64,000 nucleotides of DNA from DAOUJW01 sp965218945 (GTDB lineage Bacteria; Chloroflexota; Dehalococcoidia; Lucifugimonadales; UBA2985). Of this stretch, positions 58,566 to 64,000 are shown one piece after another. Made by a program: the position numbers and the translations under genes. Where the stretch lies: contig OZ244718.1 in assembly GCA_965218945.1 (NCBI GenBank), forward strand, positions 1,178,001 to 1,242,000, read 5' to 3'. Every line of letters begins with the position of its first letter. Within the stretch, counting starts at the first letter, position 1. The notes beneath the pieces were generated by a model. The model saw only the letters and a list, made by a program, of their open reading frames with translations. It had not been told where the DNA came from and did not search any database.

Positions 58566-60281
58566 CTAGCGCCTTCCGAACTCCCGCTCCAGGTGTGCGG
58601 CGCTGAGATGCACCATTGTCGGGCGGCCGTGGGGGCATGTGTTGGGCTGGCTGGTGGCCTCAAGCTGCGCCAGCAGGTGCGCCATCTCCTGGTGCGCAAG
58701 GCCCTTCCCTGCCCTGACCGCCGAGTGGCACGCTATGGAGCTTGTCATCCTCTCCTCCCAGTCGACGGCCTCCTTTCCCTGCCCCATGTCCTCCAGCACT
58801 GACAGGAAAGCCTCTTTGGGATCGGCGTCCGAGAGGAAGGAGGGAAGGCCGCGCAGCAGGAGAGAGTTCGGCCCAAAGGCCTCAAGCTCGAAGCCGTACC
58901 TGGTCCACTCCGAGCGATGCGCTTCAAAGGCCTCCTCCTGGAGGGGCGTAAGCTCGACTACCACAGGCTCCAGCAGCCCCTGCGCCTCCAGGCCGGTGTC
59001 CTCGATCTCGTTTCGCACCATCTCGTAGAGCACCCGCTCATGGGCGGCGTGCTGGTCCACCAGGTACACTCCCCCAGGCCCATCTGCGACTATGTACAGG
59101 TTCTGCACCTGCCCCAGCACGCGCAGCGACGGCACTATTTCTTTGGGCGTATGAGCGCCTCCCCTGTTGTCTTCGGGCGCAAACAGGGATAGAGCTTGCC
59201 GGGTGGTTCCAGCCTGTGTCGCGGGTGGGCGCGCCGCCGGGTCTTGGACGCTCAGCGTGTCCGGTCGCACAGTGGGCACCGGGGCGTGTGTCACGAGGGC
59301 GCTCCGGACCGCCCGCTGTAGTGTCGAAAACACCTCACGCTCCTCCCGAAAACGCACCTCCAGCTTGGCGGGGTGCACGTTCACGTCCAGCTCTTCAGGC
59401 GGAACGGTTATGTGCACGACGGCCAGGGGATGGCGGCGCTCCATGAGAAAGCCCTGGTAGGCCTCCTCCAAGGCGAAAGTCAGAGTACGACTCTGTATCC
59501 AGCGCCGGTTCACGATGATGTTGATGCTGCTCCGGCTGGAGCGGCTTATGTCCGGTGGGCTTATGAGACCGCGGACGCCTATTGAACTATCTCCCGGAGG
59601 GTCGGGGTATGTGGCGTCCAGCAGAGACCTCGCCGTCTTTGGGCCGTACACGGCGGAGCAGGCGTCGCGGAGGTCTCCACTGCCGGCGCACGAGAAGGCT
59701 CTGCGGCCGTCGACGTCCAGATGGAAGGCCACATTCGGGTAGGCCAGTGTCAGCTGGTGCATGAGGGTGCGCACTCTGGAGGCTTCGACGGAGGGAGATT
59801 TCATGAACTTGAGGCGGGCAGGCACGTTCCGAAACAGGCCACGCACCGTGACGGATGTTCCGGGCGGGCTTCCCTGGGGGGCGGCGCGGGCTATCTCGCC
59901 GTTCTCCACCTCCACCAGAACGCCGCCGGGCTGCTGGGCCTGCCGGGAGAGCAATGCGACCGTGGAGACGGCGGCGATGCTGCCCAGCGCCTCTCCCCTG
60001 AATCCCAGGGTGGTTATGCGGTCAAGGCTATCCGATGGCGACAGCTTGCTGGTGGCGAAGCGCTGGAAGGCTAGCTCCACCTCATCCGGGGGTATGCCCT
60101 CCCCGTTGTCCACCACTCGTATCGTCTCCAGCCCGCCGCCGCTGATCTCGACGTATACTGACGTTGCGCCGGCGTCCAGGGAGTTCTCCACCAGCTCCTT
60201 GACCACCGAGGCGGGCCTTTCCACCACCTCGCCCGCGGCGATCCTGGCGGCCAGCTGGGGAGCGAGAACCCGTATCGGCAT
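58566..60281 (-). CDS. mutL: DNA mismatch repair protein MutL
   Basis: About 571 aa from ATG 60281 (a longer frame reaches into the HAD gene). The GHKL ATPase domain has AARIAAGEVVERPASVVKELVENSLDAG, VDNGEGI and TLGFRGEALGSI. The C-terminal domain keeps the endonuclease motif DQHAAHERVLYE and the CPHGRP motif, so this is the nicking type of MutL found where MutH is absent. It lies with mutS in the same 5-kb stretch on the same strand, separated by a HAD gene. Confidence 0.94.
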   Translation of the reverse strand: MPIRVLAPQLAARIAAGEVVERPASVVKELVENSLDAGATSVYVEISGGGLETIRVVDNGEGIPPDEVELAFQRFATSKLSPSDSLDRITTLGFRGEALGSIAAVSTVALLSRQAQQPGGVLVEVENGEIARAAPQGSPPGTSVTVRGLFRNVPARLKFMKSPSVEASRVRTLMHQLTLAYPNVAFHLDVDGRRAFSCAGSGDLRDACSAVYGPKTARSLLDATYPDPPGDSSIGVRGLISPPDISRSSRSSINIIVNRRWIQSRTLTFALEEAYQGFLMERRHPLAVVHITVPPEELDVNVHPAKLEVRFREEREVFSTLQRAVRSALVTHAPVPTVRPDTLSVQDPAARPPATQAGTTRQALSLFAPEDNRGGAHTPKEIVPSLRVLGQVQNLYIVADGPGGVYLVDQHAAHERVLYEMVRNEIEDTGLEAQGLLEPVVVELTPLQEEAFEAHRSEWTRYGFELEAFGPNSLLLRGLPSFLSDADPKEAFLSVLEDMGQGKEAVDWEERMTSSIACHSAVRAGKGLAHQEMAHLLAQLEATSQPNTCPHGRPTMVHLSAAHLEREFGRR

Positions 60282-60291
60282 GACAGGGCGG

Positions 60292-60723
60292 CTACACGTC
60301 GTCTGGAGAGAGAGGGTCTTCAAACTCGACGGGCCGGCTTCCGTTGGCGCAGAGGGCGGATATTACGTGGTAGACCTTGGACATCTCCGTGTCCGTCCGC
60401 CGCTCGTGGACGTAGGGTTTGACCCTGATACCGCCAAGCGTGCTCACTATCTCCGGGTAGTCGTCAATCACCAGGTCAGGCCAGGGGCTGAGGCCCGCCG
60501 AAATCATCCTGCGCTTGAAATCCGAGATTGGCTTGTGGAAGCAATCGGTGATGTACTGCTCCAGGCCGTGCTTTCGCACCTCGTACCAGCGTATGCCCAC
60601 GCCGGACCAGACGTAGAGGGTGTGGCCGTCGTCCTTGAGCGCCTTGAAAAGCTCTCTGACTCCGGGACGGAGACTGCCGTCCCAAGCAATTAAGGTGTAG
60701 TCACAATCGAAGAATATATTCAC
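60292..60723 (-). CDS. HAD-superfamily hydrolase
   Basis: 143 aa. Motif I is MNIFFDCDYTLIAW (nucleophile and acid Asp), motif II WSG in LYVWSGVGIRWYE, motif III Lys is not obvious, and motif IV is DLVIDDYPE. There is no cap, so it belongs to the small group acting on phosphoproteins, nucleotides or sugar phosphates. It ends 10 bases before mutL and may be co-transcribed. No substrate can be assigned. Confidence 0.75.
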   Translation of the reverse strand: MNIFFDCDYTLIAWDGSLRPGVRELFKALKDDGHTLYVWSGVGIRWYEVRKHGLEQYITDCFHKPISDFKRRMISAGLSPWPDLVIDDYPEIVSTLGGIRVKPYVHERRTDTEMSKVYHVISALCANGSRPVEFEDPLSPDDV

Positions 60724-60773
60724 GCAGTTTTACCGAGGCCATTATAGGCGGTGCATTCCATATCAGGCAAGCG

Positions 60774-61028
60774 CGAGGGACGCCGGGGTCTTTCGGTTGT
60801 TGGGATATGTCATTCTGAGCCGCAGGCGAAGAATCTAAAATCCTTCAGCAAGAACTTGGTCCGAGTATTGAAGAGTAGGAATGGAGACAAGGACTTTAGA
60901 CCCTTCGCTGTCGCTCAGAGCCTGCCCCCGCATCAAGTGCGGGGCAGGCTCCGTTACCCGATCGTAGTCGGGGACAGGACTTGATGCGGGGGTGACAATC
61001 GAAAGACCCCGTACGAGGGACGCCGGGG
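60774..61028. repeat. Repeat-bounded non-coding element (MITE-like)
   Basis: The 325-base gap between mutS and the HAD gene has no gene. CGAGGGACGCCGGGG occurs as a direct repeat at 60774-60788 and 61014-61028. Inside these lies an inverted repeat, GGGGTCTTTCGGTTGT (60785-60800) against 60995-61010 (15 of 16 matching). The interior holds a strong hairpin (GCCTGCCCC/GGGGCAGGC, about 60921-60950) and a GTCATTCTGAGC unit. It looks like a small non-autonomous element. Confidence 0.45.
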
Positions 61029-61048
61029 ATTGACACAATGGGTCAACC

Positions 61049-63601
61049 CTACCCTTCCTCTTCCTCCTGCGCCCTCTTCTGAAGGCCGTACAGGGCGTTG
61101 ATGGCCTCCAGGGGGGTCATGGAGGAGACGTCCAGGCCAAGAAGCTCCTGCACAACCGGGTGAGGGAGGGTGAACAAGGGGCGCTGTCGAGGCTTGGGAG
61201 GCCGCCTCTCCCCGCCTTCAAGCTCCGAGAGCAGCTCCCAGGCGCGGCTCACCACAGGCGGGGGCAGCCCCGCCAGTTGCGCCACGTTTATGCCGTAGCT
61301 CCGGTCGGCGCCACCGGGCACAATGCGATGCAGGAACACCACGTTGCCGTCGCTCTCCACCGCGGCCACGCTGAAGTTGCGCACCCTGGGCAGCGTCTGC
61401 GGAAGCTCCGTCAGCTCGTGGTAGTGGGTGGCGAAGAGGGTCTTGCACCCCAGGCGCGGGCTGGTGTGGATGTGCTCCGCGGTCGCCCGTGCGATGGCCA
61501 GCCCGTCGTACGTGCTGGTGCCCCGGCCTATCTCGTCCAGGACCACCAGCGACCGCGGCGTCGCGTGGTGCAGTATGGAGGCCGTCTCAACCATCTCCAC
61601 CATAAAGGTGGACTGCCCCGTGTACAGGTCGTCCTGGAGGCCCACGCGGGTGAAGACGCGGTCAACCAGCCCGATTGTAGCCGACCTGGCGGGCACGAAG
61701 CTGCCGATCTGTGCCATAAGCACGATGAGGGCCACCTGCCTTATGTAGGTGGACTTGCCGGCCATGTTGGGGCCGGTAAGCAGCATCACCTGGGCGTCCT
61801 CGTTGCTCAGGTACGCGTCGTTGGGAACGAACGTGCCGGGAGGCATGGTAAGCTCCACCACCGGATGCCTGCCCTCCTTTATGTCGATGACGCTGCCGTT
61901 GTCGAGACGCGGCTGGACGTAGCCGTGACGCGCCGCTCCCTCGGCCAGGGCTGCGTACACGTCGACGTGACCGACCCCGGACGCGGTTGAGGCGATGCGT
62001 TGTCCCATCGCCGCTATCTGGCTGCACACCTGCTGGAACAGCGACTGCTCCAGGTCATTCATACGCTCCTGAGCGTTGAGCAGAATGGACTCGTACTCCT
62101 TCAGCTCAGGGGTGAAGAACCTCTCCCCGCCAACGAGGGTCTGACGGCGTACGTAGTTGTCGGGGACCTGGGGCAGATTGGGATTGCTCACCTCTATGTA
62201 GTAGCCGAAGACCCGGTTGTAGCCCACCTTCAGGGACCTGATTCCGGTACGTTCCTTCTCCTTGCGCTCCAGGTTGGCGATGTACTCCCTGCCGTTCCTG
62301 GAAACGTCCCGAAGCTCGTCCAACTCCGGCGAGAAGCCCCGCCGTATGATGCCGCCCTCCGCAGAAGATGCGGCCGGTGCGTCCTCCAGCGCCTCGCCTA
62401 CCAGCGTGACCACGGAATCGCACGGGTCCAGGCGCTCTCCCAGCCGCGAAAGATGCCCAGTGGAGCCTTCGATCAGCGTCTTCAGGCGCGCCACGGCTTC
62501 CATCCCGTCCTTCAGCGATGCGACCTCCCTGGGAATGGCTGTTCCGGTGGCTATGCGGTTCAGAAGTCGCTCAAGGTCTGGCACGGCCTTGAGGACATCT
62601 ATGACCTCCTCCCTGCGTATCTGGTCTCTGAAGATGGCCTCCACGGCCTCCTGGCGCTGCTCAAGCTGGCTCAGGTCTAGTAGGGGCTGCCCTACCCACC
62701 TCCTGAGCAGTCGACCGCCCATAGACGTGCTCGTTATGTCCAGGGTTGCCAGGAGGGAGTGCGTTGTCCTGCCCGACCTTCCTCCCTGGAACAGCTCCAG
62801 GTTGCTGCGGGTCTGGTGGTCCAGGAGCATGAAGGCCCTGGGCGAGTATGTGTGAAGCCCCTGCAGGCGCTCCAGCCCGGCCTTCTGGGTCCTGTGTATG
62901 TAGCTCACTATGGCCCCCGACGCCCCTATAGCGAGGGGCATACCGTGGCACCCGTACGCCTCAAGGGTCGCCACGCCAAAGTGCTCCTTCAGCGCCTCCT
63001 CCGCCTCTCCGGGACGAAACAGCGCCTCCTCCAGAGCGGTGACGTGGTGCAGGGACATGCCGGAGGGGGTCTCCCGGTCTTGGGGAAAGAGCACCTCCGC
63101 GGGGCTTAGCCGCTCCAGCTCCAGGGGCAGATCATCCAGGGGTATCTGGGTTGTGGCGAACTCGCTGGTGGTAATGTCCACGTACGCCAGGCCTGCTTCC
63201 TCTTCGTGTACTATCACCGCGGCCAGGTAGTTGTTGGCGCTCTGGTCTAGCAGAGACGGCTCGGTCACGGTGCCGGGAGTAACCACGCGCACAACCTCGC
63301 GCTCCACTGGGCCCTTGGAGGACACCTCGCCCGTCTGCTCGCAGATGGCCACTTTGTAGCCGCGCTTGACCAGACGCGCCAGGTAGCTGTCCAGGGCGTG
63401 GTATGGTATGCCCGCCAGTGGGATGCGCTGTCCCCTGCCCATCTCCCTGGACGTCAGGGCTATCTCCAGCTCCCGGGCGGTTACCCGCGCGTCTTCGTCA
63501 AACGTCTCGTAGAAGTCGCCCATTCGGAACAGCAGGATGGCGTCCGGGTGCTGCTCCTTCATCTTCAGGTATTGCTGCCGCGCGGGCGTGATTGAGGCCA
63601 T
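61049..63601 (-). CDS. mutS: DNA mismatch repair protein MutS
   Basis: About 850 aa from ATG 63601, which gives the family start ASITPARQQYLKMKEQHPD; a longer frame reaches 63631. The mismatch-reading motif is FRMGDFYETF with Phe/Glu. Further landmarks are the connector (DITTSEFATTQ), the ATPase Walker A GPNMAGKSTYIRQ, Walker B VLDEIGRGTSTYDG and the ATHYHEL loop. It is MutS1-type with an ordinary C-terminus. AGGAAG lies about 10 bases ahead of the start. Confidence 0.96.
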   Translation of the reverse strand: MASITPARQQYLKMKEQHPDAILLFRMGDFYETFDEDARVTARELEIALTSREMGRGQRIPLAGIPYHALDSYLARLVKRGYKVAICEQTGEVSSKGPVEREVVRVVTPGTVTEPSLLDQSANNYLAAVIVHEEEAGLAYVDITTSEFATTQIPLDDLPLELERLSPAEVLFPQDRETPSGMSLHHVTALEEALFRPGEAEEALKEHFGVATLEAYGCHGMPLAIGASGAIVSYIHRTQKAGLERLQGLHTYSPRAFMLLDHQTRSNLELFQGGRSGRTTHSLLATLDITSTSMGGRLLRRWVGQPLLDLSQLEQRQEAVEAIFRDQIRREEVIDVLKAVPDLERLLNRIATGTAIPREVASLKDGMEAVARLKTLIEGSTGHLSRLGERLDPCDSVVTLVGEALEDAPAASSAEGGIIRRGFSPELDELRDVSRNGREYIANLERKEKERTGIRSLKVGYNRVFGYYIEVSNPNLPQVPDNYVRRQTLVGGERFFTPELKEYESILLNAQERMNDLEQSLFQQVCSQIAAMGQRIASTASGVGHVDVYAALAEGAARHGYVQPRLDNGSVIDIKEGRHPVVELTMPPGTFVPNDAYLSNEDAQVMLLTGPNMAGKSTYIRQVALIVLMAQIGSFVPARSATIGLVDRVFTRVGLQDDLYTGQSTFMVEMVETASILHHATPRSLVVLDEIGRGTSTYDGLAIARATAEHIHTSPRLGCKTLFATHYHELTELPQTLPRVRNFSVAAVESDGNVVFLHRIVPGGADRSYGINVAQLAGLPPPVVSRAWELLSELEGGERRPPKPRQRPLFTLPHPVVQELLGLDVSSMTPLEAINALYGLQKRAQEEEEG

Positions 63602-63772
63602 AGACTTGATTCTTCCTGTAGTGGGGTGCAAGGAGATTCTACAGGACGTGGAGTCTTAGAGGAATAGGCTTGCGCGGCCTCTGGCGGCGATTTTTGTGCC
63701 TGTTGGTATGCTATACGCAACGACAAAATGGGGTGCAGAAGAGTGGCGTGTGCATGCTATTCCTGCGGGAGG

Positions 63773-63985
63773 AGGGCTTTGCATAACTCCGGTGTATGTC
63801 TTAGAAGAGGCTATCTTCTTCGTCATTCCCGTGAAAAGAGACCTTTGCGTAACTTGTGCCGCAGCCCCATACTCCCGTCATTCCCGTGAAAACGGGACTC
63901 CAAGGCGTTACATTCAGGACAACGTAGCTTTGCAGGCAAAGGCTTTGGATTCTTCACTCCGCTGCGCTCCGCTCAGAATGACAGT
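63773..63985. repeat. Interspersed repeat cluster at the window's right end
   Basis: The last 400 bases hold no gene. They contain the unit CGTCATTCCCGTGAAAA twice (63821-63837, 63876-63892), AGAGACCTTTGCGTAACT (63837-63854, minus-strand copy of the gttacgcaaaggtctc unit), a diverged copy at 63773-63788, and a CTTCACTCCGCTGCGCTCCG unit ending GAATGACA at about 63950-63981. The region 63986-64000 is too short to interpret. Confidence 0.6.
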
Positions 63986-64000
63986 GAAACGCGCATCTTT

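Overview
The window is a high-GC (about 60%) bacterial chromosome segment, mostly housekeeping, with a few accessory insertions. The gene set suggests a member of Chloroflexota, probably near the Dehalococcoidia/SAR202 lineages. This is an inference from content: LL-diaminopimelate aminotransferase lysine synthesis, alternative complex III instead of a bc1 complex, B12-dependent ribonucleotide reductase, archaeal-type phosphoglycerate mutase, CaiB-type CoA transferases and a tungsten/molybdenum aldehyde oxidoreductase family protein. No rRNA, tRNA or CRISPR array was seen.

Layout. 1-10.2 kb: a membrane Ser/Thr kinase with a PQQ propeller (cut by the window edge), holA, a coiled-coil gene behind an array of palindromic operator-like sites, an oligopeptide ABC ATPase, hflX, dapL-dapF and a HigBA toxin-antitoxin pair. 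10.3-13.6 kb (plus strand): a double-headed CaiB/BaiF CoA transferase and an alpha/beta hydrolase, closed by a clear terminator. 13.7-21.7 kb (minus strand): one long probable operon, tsaC-rpiB-prenyl synthase-pgk-apgM-tpiA-two small genes-a restriction-like nuclease-miaA. 21.9-32.8 kb (plus strand): guaA, a DUF559 endonuclease inside an inverted-repeat unit, leucine-type dehydrogenase, a 21-repeat RCC1-like lipoprotein, an MFS carrier and an AOR-family oxidoreductase.

32.8-44.1 kb (minus strand): yggT-proC, pdxA, nrdR-nrdJ with an NrdR box, cca, def, priA and rplS. 44.2-53.7 kb (minus strand): an MFS carrier, then the alternative complex III operon (small membrane protein, ActA pentaheme, ActB split into two genes, two NrfD-like quinol proteins, ActD, ActE), the quinol-oxidising step of a respiratory chain. 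53.9-64 kb: a tiny Tat-signal protein, a lipoprotein with three internal repeats, an MFS gene whose stop codon was hit by an IS630-family element, a TauE-type permease, mutL, a HAD phosphatase and mutS.

The gaps hold several short interspersed repeat families. The least explained items are the palindrome array with its promoter (3.95-4.10 kb), the PUA/EVE-like plus PD-(D/E)xK nuclease with two small companions (14.6-16.3 kb), and the inverted-repeat-bounded DUF559 unit (23.8-24.2 kb).
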